Below are positions 30,309 through 39,671 of a DNA stretch of 64,000 nucleotides, in pieces. This DNA is from Schauerella aestuarii. Its GTDB lineage: Bacteria; Pseudomonadota; Gammaproteobacteria; Burkholderiales; Burkholderiaceae_B. The position numbers and the translations under genes are program-made. The notes beneath the pieces are model-generated. The model saw nothing but the letters and a program-made list of their open reading frames with translations, did not search any database and was not told the origin of the DNA. Position 1 is the first letter of the stretch; every line of letters starts with the position of its first letter. The DNA is taken from assembly GCF_009866805.1 (NCBI RefSeq), contig NZ_SIZW01000039.1:124001-188000 (forward strand). The letters run 5' to 3'.

Positions 30309-32336
30309 CTATCGCACCACGTGCAGGTAGTGGCGGTGGCGTTCGTACTGATCGAGGATGTCGCCGATCACGTCGTCGCGGGTCCAGCCCATGATGTCGT
30401 AGTCCTGGCCGCCTTCGCGCAAGTGAACTTCGGCGCGGAAGTACTTGGCGTCGTCGTCCAGTTTGGCGTGATCGCGTGCGCTGAGACTGGGGCGCGTGTG
30501 CTCTTCAGCATGCACGGCGTAGGTGAAGTCCAGCAAATCGTTGTGCGATACCACGATCTCGGCGGCTTCTTCTTCGGGTTCGGATACGGTGACCGTGTAG
30601 CCCTCCTTGCGCCAGGCTTCGGCCACATCGTTGAACGCCGGGCGCACCGTATCGGCGATGAAGCGCACCACATGCGTGCGGCGCGGCATCATCACGATGT
30701 TGCGCAACCGGCGTTGCCACGACATATCGCTTGCGCCGGCAGGGCGCGACAGCGTGAGCGATTGATAGCGGATGCCGCGCTTGGTGGCATCGAGCTTGAG
30801 CGCCTTGAATAGCCCCCAGATCGACAGCAGCAGAATCACCGAGAATGGCAACGCGCTGGCAATGGTGGCAGTCTGCAAGGCTGTCAGGCCATCGGCGAGC
30901 AGCAGCGCGATCGCGACGGCGCCCATCGAGAGCGACCAGAACACGCGTTGCCACATCGGCGTGCCTTCGCGGCCACCGGAAGCCAGGAGGTCGACGACCA
31001 GTGCGCCTGAATCAGCCGAGGTGACGAAGAACACGATCACCATGACGATCGCCAGCACACTCACAATCGAGCTGAACGGCAGCTTTTCGAGGAAGGCGAA
31101 GAGCGCGAGCGACGTGTTGGCATCGACCGTGGCGGCAAGATCCTTGGCGCCGTCGATCAGGATCATGTGCAACGCCGAGTCGCCGAACACCGTCATCCAG
31201 AACAGGGTGAAGCCGGCGGGCACGAACAGGACGCCGCAGATGAATTCTCGGATGGTGCGGCCACGCGAGATGCGCGCGATGAACATGCCCACGAAGGGCG
31301 ACCACGCGAGCCACCAGCCCCAGTAGAACAGGGTCCAGCCGCCGATCCAGTCCGTGGGGTTGTAGGCGTACAGGTTGAAGGTCTTGCTGACGATCTCCGA
31401 CAGATACCCGCCGGTGTTCTGCACGAAGGTCTGCAGAATGAATACGGTGGGACCGGCGATAAGTACGAACAGCATCAGGATGGCGGCAAGCCCGAGATTG
31501 AGCTCCGACAGAATCTTGATGCCTTTGTCCAGGCCGCTGGCAACCGATAGTGTGGCGCAACCGCAGGCGACCACGATCAGGATGATCTGCGTGGTTGTGC
31601 TGATCGGTACGCCCCACAGGTGGTTCAGGCCGCTGTTGATCTGTTCCACGCCGAGCCCGAGCGAGGTGGCCACGCCGAGTACGGTGCCGATGATGGCGAA
31701 GATATCGACAGCATGACCGATGGGTCCGTGGATGCGATTGCCGATGATGGGAAAGAGCGCCGAGCGCAGCGTGAGCGGCAGGCCGTGGCGGTAGCTGAAG
31801 AATGCCAGGATCAGCGCGACGATGGCATACAACGCCCAGGCATGCAGGCCCCAGTGAAAGAACGTCAGCTTCATGGCTTCGCGGGCGGCGATGGCGGTGC
31901 CAGGCTCGCCGATTGGCGGCTCGATGAAGTGCATCACGGGCTCGGCCACGCCGAAGAACATGATGCCGATGCCCATGCCGGCGGAAAACAGCATCGCGAA
32001 CCAGGCCAGGTTGCGGTAGTCGGGTTCGCTGTGGTCCGGCCCCAGCTTGATGTCGCCGTAGCGGCTGATCGCCAGAAACACGGTGACCACCAGGACGATG
32101 GCCACGGTGAGAATGTAGAACCAGCTCGCGTTGGTGAGGATCCAATCCTGTGTGCTGCCGAAGACGCGCGCGGCGGTGTCGGGCGCGATCACGGCAAAGG
32201 CGACCAGCAGCAGCACGAGGGCAGCCGAGGTGTAGAACACGGGAGGATTGAGAGAGGATTTGGGTGCGGGATCAGGCGTGTGATCGGGCGCGCCGGGCGG
32301 CGGTGTACCGGCGCCGGTCTGGCTAGGGGACGTCAT
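30309..32336 (-). CDS. betT: BCCT-family choline/betaine transporter (BetT-like)
   Basis: Secondary transporter of 675 residues, the length of BetT-type proteins. It has twelve predicted helices with the BCCT glycine stretch GMGIGIMFFGVAEP and the aromatic box region WTLFYWGWWLAWSPFVGMFIARISRGRT, and a long C-terminal cytosolic domain (from about residue 515) of the kind that tunes osmotic activation in BetT. A Pro-rich N-terminal tail (about 40 residues) precedes helix 1. It carries its own terminator (30213-30240). It stands near a GlxA-controlled polyamine-type operon, consistent with quaternary-amine uptake. Confidence 0.9.
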   Translation of the reverse strand: MTSPSQTGAGTPPPGAPDHTPDPAPKSSLNPPVFYTSAALVLLLVAFAVIAPDTAARVFGSTQDWILTNASWFYILTVAIVLVVTVFLAISRYGDIKLGPDHSEPDYRNLAWFAMLFSAGMGIGIMFFGVAEPVMHFIEPPIGEPGTAIAAREAMKLTFFHWGLHAWALYAIVALILAFFSYRHGLPLTLRSALFPIIGNRIHGPIGHAVDIFAIIGTVLGVATSLGLGVEQINSGLNHLWGVPISTTTQIILIVVACGCATLSVASGLDKGIKILSELNLGLAAILMLFVLIAGPTVFILQTFVQNTGGYLSEIVSKTFNLYAYNPTDWIGGWTLFYWGWWLAWSPFVGMFIARISRGRTIREFICGVLFVPAGFTLFWMTVFGDSALHMILIDGAKDLAATVDANTSLALFAFLEKLPFSSIVSVLAIVMVIVFFVTSADSGALVVDLLASGGREGTPMWQRVFWSLSMGAVAIALLLADGLTALQTATIASALPFSVILLLSIWGLFKALKLDATKRGIRYQSLTLSRPAGASDMSWQRRLRNIVMMPRRTHVVRFIADTVRPAFNDVAEAWRKEGYTVTVSEPEEEAAEIVVSHNDLLDFTYAVHAEEHTRPSLSARDHAKLDDDAKYFRAEVHLREGGQDYDIMGWTRDDVIGDILDQYERHRHYLHVVR

Positions 32337-32421
32337 TGGGGCTTCTCTCGGTCGGTCTATTTTTCGTGGCCGATCACCTTAACATTTGCTTAAATCTCTC
32401 GGCCAGCACCCTTACCCCTGT

Positions 32422-33390
32422 TCACTGAATCGAAATTCTTTGTGTCCGGATGACATCCTCCCATTTGACGGCTTCGTCTTTCACGAACGCCGTGAAGGCC
32501 TGCTGGTCACGAAAGTCGGGGACGACGCCGAGCGCCTTGAGCCGCGATTGCACCTGGGGGTCGCGCGAGACTTCCGCCAGGGCCGCCGCGAAGGTGGCTT
32601 GGGTGGCCGGTGGTGTGGTGCTGGGCAGGAAGAAGCCAAACCAGCTGCTCGACACGACGCCGGGTGCGACCCCGGATTCCTCGACGGTGGGCAAGCCCGG
32701 CTCGTCGGCCAGTCGCTTCGATGTGGTGACCGCCAACGCGCGAATCTTGCCGCTCTTGGCGTAAGACATCGATTGCATGGTGTCGAAGTAGGCGTTGACC
32801 TGGCCGCCCAGAAAGTCGGCGAGGGCCGGGCCGGTGCCGCCGTAAGGCACTTGCAGCACGTCGATACCGGCGCGCGCTGCGAACAGCTCGGCGGCCAAAT
32901 GGGGGCTGGAGCCCACGCCCGACGAGGCGAACGACAACTTTCCGGGATTGCGTTTGGCATAGTCGACGAGTTCGGCCGTGGTGGTGGCCGGCACCGAGGG
33001 ATGCACGTAGAGCACATTGGGTGCGAGCGCGGCCAGCGCCAAGGGGGTGAGCGCATTCGCGTCATAGGGCAATTTTTTGAGCAACAATGCATTGGTCACC
33101 ATGCCCACGCTGCCCAGCAGCACGGTGTAGCCATCGGCGGGGGCGCGCGCCACGTTGCCGGCGCCGATCGAGCCGCCGGCGCCGGGACGGTTCTCCACGA
33201 TCACGGGTTGCTTCCATAACGCCTGCAGGCGTTCGGCGTAGAGCCGGGCGAGGTTGTCGGTAATGCCGCCGGGCGAGTAGGGTACGACCAGTTGAACCGG
33301 CTTGTCGGGGAAGCCCGCCGCGTGGGCGCCGAAAGTCGTTGCGGTGCACAACACGATACCGGTCAGGAACGTCGCGAATCTGTTTACCAT
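32422..33390 (-). CDS. Bug-family (TctC-like) periplasmic receptor
   Basis: Tripartite tricarboxylate transporter receptor of 322 residues with a signal peptide (cleaved near FGAHAAG). The Bug hallmark FPDKPVQLVVPYSPGGITDN and the NRPGAGGSIGAGNVARAPADGYT segment are clear. The start is the ATG at 33390, with GAGGAAG just upstream. No TctA/TctB membrane genes are present in the window, as is usual for Bug orphans in Alcaligenaceae. It is divergent from the LysR gene, which probably regulates it. Confidence 0.9.
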   Translation of the reverse strand: MVNRFATFLTGIVLCTATTFGAHAAGFPDKPVQLVVPYSPGGITDNLARLYAERLQALWKQPVIVENRPGAGGSIGAGNVARAPADGYTVLLGSVGMVTNALLLKKLPYDANALTPLALAALAPNVLYVHPSVPATTTAELVDYAKRNPGKLSFASSGVGSSPHLAAELFAARAGIDVLQVPYGGTGPALADFLGGQVNAYFDTMQSMSYAKSGKIRALAVTTSKRLADEPGLPTVEESGVAPGVVSSSWFGFFLPSTTPPATQATFAAALAEVSRDPQVQSRLKALGVVPDFRDQQAFTAFVKDEAVKWEDVIRTQRISIQ

Positions 33391-33508
33391 TGTCTTCCTC
33401 TCATTATTATGTTCGCGGCTTCTGCGCGCCGTGACGACGTTCAGTCTAGGTGCGCCGAGCGCGCCAAACCAGTCGTGGCGAGCGCATATCAGCATTGCGA
33501 TCCTGGTT

Positions 33509-34447
33509 ATGTCCTCACCCAAAATGCCGCGCTGGGATCTGAACCGCCTGATCGTGTTCACCACGGTGGCGCGCGCCGGCAGCCTGAAGCAGGCTGCGGC
33601 ACTGCTGGGCCAGCCGCAGCCGGCGATCAGCAGGCAGATCGCCAGGCTCGAAGAGGAATGCCGGGGGCGCTTGTTTGGCCGCACCGGGCGCGGCATGGCG
33701 CTTACCGAGTTCGGTCAGCGGCTGCTGCCGCAGATCGAACGGGTGCTGTTCGAGGCGGATGCGCTGGGTGAGCAAGTGGCCGATACGGCGGGCATGCCGT
33801 TTGGCGACGTGCGCTTAGGGGTTTTGCCGTCGCTGTATCGCGCGTTGGTGATGCCCTTGTTCTTCGATCTGCGCGCAGCCTTTCCGGGCATCACGCTGCA
33901 TATCTTCGAAGGCTCGGCGGGTCAGATCGATCAGTGGCTGGCCAGCGGGCATATCGATATCGGTTTGCCGTATCGATACGGGCATGCATCGGTCGCCGAA
34001 GTCGAGGTGCTGGCCACGTGCGATTCGTTTTTGGTGGGACACGCGGGCGATGCCGTGACCGCCAGCGATACGGTGCCGTTTGCGCGGCTGGATGGATTGC
34101 CGTTGGTGCTGCCCAGCGCGCCAAGCGGCGTGCGGGTGCTGCTGGATCAACTGGCGCGACGCGCCGGCATCGCCCTCGACGTGGTGGTGGCGGCGGATTC
34201 GAATCAACTGCAGAAGGCCATCACCGCGCAGGGCGGCGCCTATACGGTGCTGCCGCGCCACGCAATTGCGGCCGAGTGGGCGGCAGGCAGCTTGCAGGCT
34301 GCGCGCATCGTCGATCCCGTGATTGCGCGGCAGGTGGTGTTGGCGACCACAGCGGTGCGACCGTTGTCGTTGGCGGCGCGCACCACCGCCAAAGCGTTGC
34401 GCGCGATCGGCGAGCGCCCTGAAACGCAGCAGGTGTTTGCAGGTTGA
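33509..34447 (+). CDS. LysR-family transcriptional regulator
   Basis: LTTR of 312 residues: HTH LIVFTTVARAGSLKQAAALLGQ-PQPAISRQIARLEEE (about 15-50), wing LFGRTGRGMALTEFG, then a substrate-binding domain that begins GDVRLGVLPSLYRALVMPLF. The start is the ATG at 33509, or 33524. It is a paralogue of the LysR gene at 47.3 kb (shared RTGRG and LPS segments). It is divergent from a Bug receptor with about 118 bp between starts. Confidence 0.88.
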   Translation: MSSPKMPRWDLNRLIVFTTVARAGSLKQAAALLGQPQPAISRQIARLEEECRGRLFGRTGRGMALTEFGQRLLPQIERVLFEADALGEQVADTAGMPFGDVRLGVLPSLYRALVMPLFFDLRAAFPGITLHIFEGSAGQIDQWLASGHIDIGLPYRYGHASVAEVEVLATCDSFLVGHAGDAVTASDTVPFARLDGLPLVLPSAPSGVRVLLDQLARRAGIALDVVVAADSNQLQKAITAQGGAYTVLPRHAIAAEWAAGSLQAARIVDPVIARQVVLATTAVRPLSLAARTTAKALRAIGERPETQQVFAG

Positions 34448-34470
34448 GGGCGATCGGTTCCAAGCTTGAA

Positions 34471-34511
34471 TCGTCCTTGCCCTTGCCCTCGTCCTTGCCC
34501 GTGTCCTTGTT
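34471..34511. repeat. Short CCTTGCCC-type imperfect repeats
   Basis: The sequence between the LysR stop and the next gene repeats TCCTTGCCC/CTTGCCCTC/TCCTTGCCCG/TCCTTGTTG in imperfect tandem. It is non-coding and of low complexity. Confidence 0.6.
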
Positions 34512-34603
34512 GTGGACCTAGGCTGTTGCGCGATCTAAAGGCGCGTGACGCGCCGACTCAAGGATAGTTAGACCTGACCACGCTCACATGCTCGCGGCCT
34601 GCA

Positions 34604-35572
34604 TCAGTCGATGCGGGCGCCCGATTTCTCGATGACTTGCTTCCACTTCGCGCGCTCGGTGGCGATTTGATCCGCCATTTCCTTTGGTGTGCTGGGGCTG
34701 GGCAGAAGGCCGAGGTCCAGCATGCGTTGCTTGACCGACGGATCGTCGAGCGCTTTGTTGACCGCTTGATTGAGGGTGGCGATCACGGCGGGCGGCGTGC
34801 CGGCGGGTGCCGAAAGATAATTGACCGGAGACGCATCGAAGCCAGCCAACTGGTCGGCGATCGGCGGCACGCCGGGCAGCATCGGCAGCTCTTGAGGCGT
34901 GGTCACGCCGAGCGCTTTGACCGCGCCGGACTTGATCTGCGGCAAATACACCGCCACGCTGTCGATCGCCATCTCGACGCGGCCGCCCAGCACATCCTGC
35001 AGCGCCGCGCCCGTGCCGCCGTAGGGAATGTGATCGATCTGCACATCGGCCATGCGCTTGAAGAGTTCGCCCGACAGGTGGCTCGTGGCGCCGATGCCGG
35101 CGCTCGCGAAACGCACTTCGTTGGGATGGGCGCGGGCGTATTTGATCAAGCCGTCCACGCTGTCGACCGGCAGTTGCTTGCCCACCACCAGCACACTGGG
35201 CACGACGGCAAGACGCGAAACGGGCACCAGATCGCGCTCGGGATCGTACGGCAGGGAGCGCATCAGAAAAGGATTGGTGATCTGCGGGCCCGGCGTGGTG
35301 TAAAGCAGGGTGTAGCCGTCGGGTGTGGCGCGGCTCACGGTTGTCGCGCCTACCGTGCCGCCGGCGCCGGGCTTGTTCTCGACCACAATGCTTTGTCCGA
35401 GCACCTTGCCGGTCGCTTCCGCCACGATGCGTGCCGTCACATCGGCGCCGCCGCCTGGCGCAAACGGCACGATCAAACGAATCGGGCGATTGGGGTAGGG
35501 CGTGTCGGCAGCGTGCGCAGCAGGTATTGCCAGCGTAAGCAGCAGGCCTGCGATCAGTGTCTTGAACGGCAT
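34604..35572 (-). CDS. Bug-family (TctC-like) periplasmic receptor
   Basis: Receptor of 322 residues with a signal peptide (MPFKTLIAGLLLTLAIPAAHA) and the Bug motifs YPNRPIRLIVPFAPGGGADVTA and NKPGAGGTVGATTVSRATPDGYT. It has a strong ribosome site (GAGGAGACATCACC before ATG). It lies downstream of the first fused acyl-CoA dehydrogenase on the same strand, but 240 bp of repeat-bearing DNA separates them, so it may have its own promoter. The ligand is probably a carboxylate fed into the neighbouring CoA pathway. Confidence 0.9.
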   Translation of the reverse strand: MPFKTLIAGLLLTLAIPAAHAADTPYPNRPIRLIVPFAPGGGADVTARIVAEATGKVLGQSIVVENKPGAGGTVGATTVSRATPDGYTLLYTTPGPQITNPFLMRSLPYDPERDLVPVSRLAVVPSVLVVGKQLPVDSVDGLIKYARAHPNEVRFASAGIGATSHLSGELFKRMADVQIDHIPYGGTGAALQDVLGGRVEMAIDSVAVYLPQIKSGAVKALGVTTPQELPMLPGVPPIADQLAGFDASPVNYLSAPAGTPPAVIATLNQAVNKALDDPSVKQRMLDLGLLPSPSTPKEMADQIATERAKWKQVIEKSGARID

Positions 35573-35640
35573 GGTGATGTCTCCTCGATCGTTCTCTGGT
35601 TATCGATCGTTGTGGTGGTTGTCGTTGTTGTCGTTATATG

Positions 35641-35757
35641 TGAAGCGAAGCAATGTGAAGCGAAGCAATGTGAAAGCGGTGCAAATTGAAGCGGTGCAAA
35701 TTGAAGCGGTGCAAATTGAAGCGGTGGAATATGAAGCGGGGCATCTAAAGCGGAGCC
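35641..35757. repeat. 15-bp tandem repeat, about eight copies
   Basis: Units of 15 bp based on TGAAGCGGTGCAAAT: two copies TGAAGCGAAGCAATG, a 16-bp variant, two identical TGAAGCGGTGCAAAT, then three decayed copies (TGAAGCGGTGGAATA, TGAAGCGGGGCATC, TAAAGCGGAGCC). It lies between the Bug receptor start and the acyl-CoA dehydrogenase stop. No spacers separate the units, so this is a minisatellite, not CRISPR. A (GTTGT)n-like run precedes it at about 35608-35634. Confidence 0.9.
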
Positions 35758-35813
35758 ACGAATCACGATGCTTGCGCGGCGAATGGGCGCGCCTGTTTGC
35801 GCCGGGTGGTGGG

Positions 35814-38165
35814 TCAGCTGGGTAAACCGATCACCGCCTTGGCCAGAATGTTGCGCTGAATCTCGTTGGTTCCGCCATAGATCGTTGTGATGGCGGAGTT
35901 GTAGAGGCGATTGGCCGGTGCGATCTGGGTGCCGTCCACCATGAAGGCGGCCGCGTCGCCGCCGCGCTCCTGGGCCGCTTCCACCACGGCCATGCACAGT
36001 CGCGAATACGTTTCGGTGGCGAAGATTTTCAGCAGCGAGACGCTTGCGGGTAGCGGCTCGCCGCGTTTGACCATGTCGGCGAAGTCCGCATACAGCGCTT
36101 GCAGATCGGCCACGTCGAGCGCAAAGCCGATGTAGCGATCGACAAACCCGCGATCGTCCGCGGCACCGGTGTGCCGACCCACCAATCGCAGCTGGTTGAG
36201 GGCGTACTTGGCCTGACTGGGGCTGCCGACGAAGATGCGTTCGAAGTCCAACAGCGCTTTCGCGATGGTCCAGCCTTGATTGAGTTCGCCCACCAGGTTC
36301 TCGACCGGCACACGCGCGTCGTCGAAGAAGACCTCGCAGAATTCTTCTTCATCCCCGATATTTCGGATGGGCTTGACGGTGATGCCGGGTGTGCTGAGAT
36401 CGGCGAGCAGAAAGCTGATGCCGGCCTGTTTCTTGACCGTTTTATCGGTGCGCACCAGCATGAAGATATGCGTGGCATCTTGCGCCAGGGTGGTCCAGAT
36501 TTTCTGGCCGTTCACCACGAAGTGATCGCCGTCGCGGACGGCTTCGGTGCGCAGCGAAGCGAGATCCGATCCGGCATTGGGTTCGGAATAACCCTGGCAC
36601 CAGACGTCGTCACCTTTCAGAATGCGCGGCAGATAGCGTTCGCGTTGCGCGGGCGTGCCGTAGCGCATCAGCACCGGCCCGATATTTATCAGGCCTTGAT
36701 CCGGCATGCGCGCCACGCCGTAGTCTTCCATCTCTTCGATGAAGGCGATGAGTTTGTCGGGCGCGAGCGCCATGCCGCCATATTCGCGCGGCCAGGCGGG
36801 CGCGATCCAGCCTTGCGCGGAAAGCTTCAGATACCAGCCCTTGAGTTCATCCCAATGCAGACGCCGTGGCGGATTGCGCAGGGCATCGGGATAGTGTGCG
36901 CGGATGAAGCTGCGGATACGCGTGCGGAAATCTTTTTCCGACATGGCGTTCCAGTCCTCGGCTGACGTGCCGGGTTCGATGGTCCGTGCATCGACCGCCA
37001 GGGCCTCGTCGGCCCGCACGGCGGAAAACGGTTCGGGCAGCGCTGCGCGTTGATTCTCGAGCACGCCGCCGTGCCACGCACACAGATGCAGCGTGCGCTT
37101 GAGATACAGGCCTACGTCGAGCTCGTCGGTGTAGCCGATCGCGCCGTGAAACTGGATGGCCAGCCGCGTCATGTGCAGGGCGGCTTGCGCGCAACGCGCT
37201 TTGACGCGGGCGCAGGCGGCATCGAAGGCGGGGGCGGGCGTGTGATCGCCCGCAAGCAGCGCACGCAGTGCGGCGTCGCCCAATTCGATGTACAGCAGCG
37301 CGTCGACCATGCGGTGCTGCAGCGCCTGGTTGGCCCCGATAGGTTTGCCGAACTGCACGCGGGTGGCCAGGTAATCGCGCGTGGTGTCGAACGACTGACG
37401 GGCGATGCCGAGCAGCTCGGCCGATTGAATGGCGCGCGTGCAGGCGATGGCATGCTGCACCGCACGCGAGGCGGCTGCGCCTTTGGCCAAAAGGTGTGCA
37501 GCGGGCACGCGCACCTGGCGCAAACGCAAGCTGCCGACCGGCGTGCCGTCCACGCGATCGTCGGTGTGCGTGTGAACGCCGTCAGCCGTGCGCGGCACGT
37601 AGACGAGCGCCTCGATGGCCTCGGCATGCCCATCGACCGGTGCGGGGCGCACTGCCACGATCCAGCCGTCGAGATCGGCACCGGGGTGGATCCAATGCGC
37701 CGCACCATCGAGCACGAGCGTCTCGCCATCGCGCGCCATGCGCGGCCCGTCTGACGGCGTGCGCGCGGTATCGGTCTGCCACGCCATGCCGATCAACGCG
37801 TCGCCCAGGGCAATGCGCGCCAAAAGATCGTCGCGCAAGGCACTGGTGGGCAGCGCGGCGAGCAGCGACGGGCTTTGCACGGCACCGCCGATAAAAGGCT
37901 CGGACAGCAGATTGCGGCCGATTTCCTCGGCAATGACGGCCACCGCGCTCAAGCCAAGGTCGAGTCCGCCCAGCGATTCCGGGGTGAGCAACCCGCACCA
38001 GCCGGCGTCGGCCATCTGCCGCCACACCGTGCGCTCGAAACCGGGCCGCGTCCGGCGCAAGGCCCGCAGGCGGCTGCGCGGCGCGGTCTGACGCAGAAAA
38101 TCGCGTGCGCTGTCGCGAAACGCGGTGAGCGTGTCGCGGTCGGCGGCGACGGCGGGCATGACCAT
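35814..38165 (-). CDS. Fused double acyl-CoA dehydrogenase
   Basis: Protein of 783 residues made of two acyl-CoA dehydrogenase folds in tandem, about twice the usual 380-400. Half 1 (about 1-385) has the ACAD outline (AVIAEEIGRNLLSEPF, RVQFGKPIGANQALQHRMVD, IQFHGAIGYTDELDVGLYLKR) but no Glu where the IVD/LCAD-type catalytic base would be. Half 2 (about 400-783) has the FAD/substrate segments QGYSEPNAGSDLASL and GQKIWTTLAQDATH, a candidate base Glu642 in LLDFERIF, and IYGGTNEIQRNILAK, where the MCAD-type Glu is Gly. It resembles alpha-beta heteromeric or FadE34-like dehydrogenases fused in one chain. The start is the ATG at 38165. Divergent from the CoA-transferase. Confidence 0.87.
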   Translation of the reverse strand: MVMPAVAADRDTLTAFRDSARDFLRQTAPRSRLRALRRTRPGFERTVWRQMADAGWCGLLTPESLGGLDLGLSAVAVIAEEIGRNLLSEPFIGGAVQSPSLLAALPTSALRDDLLARIALGDALIGMAWQTDTARTPSDGPRMARDGETLVLDGAAHWIHPGADLDGWIVAVRPAPVDGHAEAIEALVYVPRTADGVHTHTDDRVDGTPVGSLRLRQVRVPAAHLLAKGAAASRAVQHAIACTRAIQSAELLGIARQSFDTTRDYLATRVQFGKPIGANQALQHRMVDALLYIELGDAALRALLAGDHTPAPAFDAACARVKARCAQAALHMTRLAIQFHGAIGYTDELDVGLYLKRTLHLCAWHGGVLENQRAALPEPFSAVRADEALAVDARTIEPGTSAEDWNAMSEKDFRTRIRSFIRAHYPDALRNPPRRLHWDELKGWYLKLSAQGWIAPAWPREYGGMALAPDKLIAFIEEMEDYGVARMPDQGLINIGPVLMRYGTPAQRERYLPRILKGDDVWCQGYSEPNAGSDLASLRTEAVRDGDHFVVNGQKIWTTLAQDATHIFMLVRTDKTVKKQAGISFLLADLSTPGITVKPIRNIGDEEEFCEVFFDDARVPVENLVGELNQGWTIAKALLDFERIFVGSPSQAKYALNQLRLVGRHTGAADDRGFVDRYIGFALDVADLQALYADFADMVKRGEPLPASVSLLKIFATETYSRLCMAVVEAAQERGGDAAAFMVDGTQIAPANRLYNSAITTIYGGTNEIQRNILAKAVIGLPS

Positions 38166-38426
38166 GGGTGGTGTCTCCTGATGGGGCGCTGCGGGGCGTG
38201 CGCGCTCGATGTTGTGAGAGGCAGTCTACGGGCTTCCCGGGGCGCCAACCAGCAACGCGACGGCAAACCAGAGTTGCGTATTCGTGCAACCGTCGGGGCG
38301 TCGATATGACGCAATAGGCATATCTGGTTTACGCCGCCCGTCCTGGATTGGCGCGCGGGAGCCGCATAGACTGGCAACAAATACCGCGCTGCGCGTCGCG
38401 CCGCCGCCATAACGAAGGAGACCGCA

Positions 38427-39647
38427 TTGTCTGCATTGCTCTCGTCCATCCGCGTGCTCGATCTGAGCCGGGTGCTTGCCGGGCCCTGGGCCAGCCAGAT
38501 CCTGGCCGACCTGGGCGCCGATGTGATCAAGGTCGAAAAGCCCGGCCGCGGCGACGATACCCGCGCCTGGGGGCCGCCGTTTCTGAAGCGCGCCGATGGC
38601 AGCGATACGGAAGACGGGGGCTACTACGTGGCGGCCAACCGGGGCAAGCGCTCGATCACGCTGGATCTGAAAACCGAAGAAGGCCGTGCCATCGTCAAGC
38701 AACTGGCAGCGCAGTCGGACGTGGTGCTGGAGAACTACAAGGTGGGCACGCTCGAGCGTCTGGGGTTGGGCTATGCCGATCTCTCCGCAAACCATCCCGA
38801 ATTGATCTACTGCTCGGTCACCGGATTTGGACAAACCGGGCCGCGCGCCAAGCAGCCCGCCTACGATTTCCTCATCCAGGCCATGGGCGGCTTGATGAGC
38901 GTGACCGGCGAACGCGACGACAAGCCCGGCGGCGGCCCGCAGAAGGTGGGCGTGCCGATCGTGGACATGGTGACGGGTGTGTACGCGGCCGTGGGCATCC
39001 TGGCCGCCATCATCGGCCGCCACACCACGGGTCGCGGGCAGCACGTGGATCTGGGCATGATGGACGTGCAGGTTGGATTGCTGATGAACCAGGCGATGAA
39101 TTTCCTGCTGGCCGGCCGCACGCCCAAACGCACCGGCACGGCACATCCGAACATCCAGCCGCAACGCACGTTCGACTGCCGCGACGGGCAGATCGTGGTG
39201 GTGGTGGGCAACGACGGGCAATTTGCCACCTTATGTGGGCTGATGGGTCGCCCGGAATTGGCGAGCGACGAACGCTTCGCCACCAATGGGCGTCGCGTGG
39301 TCAATCAGGCGCTGCTCGATCCGATTCTGGATGCGGCGTTCGGCGCCGAGGATCGTGCCGTCTGGCTCGAACGGTTGAGCGCGGCCAACGTGCCGGCAGG
39401 CGCCATCAACACGGTGCCTGAGGTGTTTGCCGATCCGCAGGTGGTGCACCGCGGCATGCTGCGGCACATTCCGCATCCCTTGGCCGGCACGGTGCCCCAG
39501 GTGATGAATCCGCTGCGGTTTTCGGCGGCGCCCTCGTGTGCCGAATTGCCCCCGCCGTTACTTGGCGAACACACCGCGCAGGTGCTGAGCGAACTGGGGT
39601 ATTCAGATGCCGACATCGCCCAGCTTGCCGAGCGCGCCGTCACTTGA
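38427..39647 (+). CDS. Family III CoA-transferase (CaiB/BaiF type)
   Basis: CoA-transferase of 406 residues, predicted to activate a carboxylic acid by moving CoA from a donor such as succinyl-CoA. Typical features: VLDLSRVLAGPWASQILADLGADVIKVE at the N-terminus, ENYKVGTLERLGLGY, CSVTGFGQTGP and the GVPIVDMVTGVYAA segment with the catalytic Asp (near residue 180). The start is a TTG at 38427, chosen because AACGAAGGAG lies 6 bp upstream and the N-terminus then matches the family. It leads a plus-strand run with the enoyl-CoA hydratase 24 bp downstream. Confidence 0.9.
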   Translation: MSALLSSIRVLDLSRVLAGPWASQILADLGADVIKVEKPGRGDDTRAWGPPFLKRADGSDTEDGGYYVAANRGKRSITLDLKTEEGRAIVKQLAAQSDVVLENYKVGTLERLGLGYADLSANHPELIYCSVTGFGQTGPRAKQPAYDFLIQAMGGLMSVTGERDDKPGGGPQKVGVPIVDMVTGVYAAVGILAAIIGRHTTGRGQHVDLGMMDVQVGLLMNQAMNFLLAGRTPKRTGTAHPNIQPQRTFDCRDGQIVVVVGNDGQFATLCGLMGRPELASDERFATNGRRVVNQALLDPILDAAFGAEDRAVWLERLSAANVPAGAINTVPEVFADPQVVHRGMLRHIPHPLAGTVPQVMNPLRFSAAPSCAELPPPLLGEHTAQVLSELGYSDADIAQLAERAVT

Positions 39648-39671
39648 TCATCTTATTTTCAGGAGAACCCC

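Noticed and set aside
35641-35757. CRISPR array
   Set aside because: The 15-bp units are adjacent with no unique spacers and no cas genes are present; it is a minisatellite.
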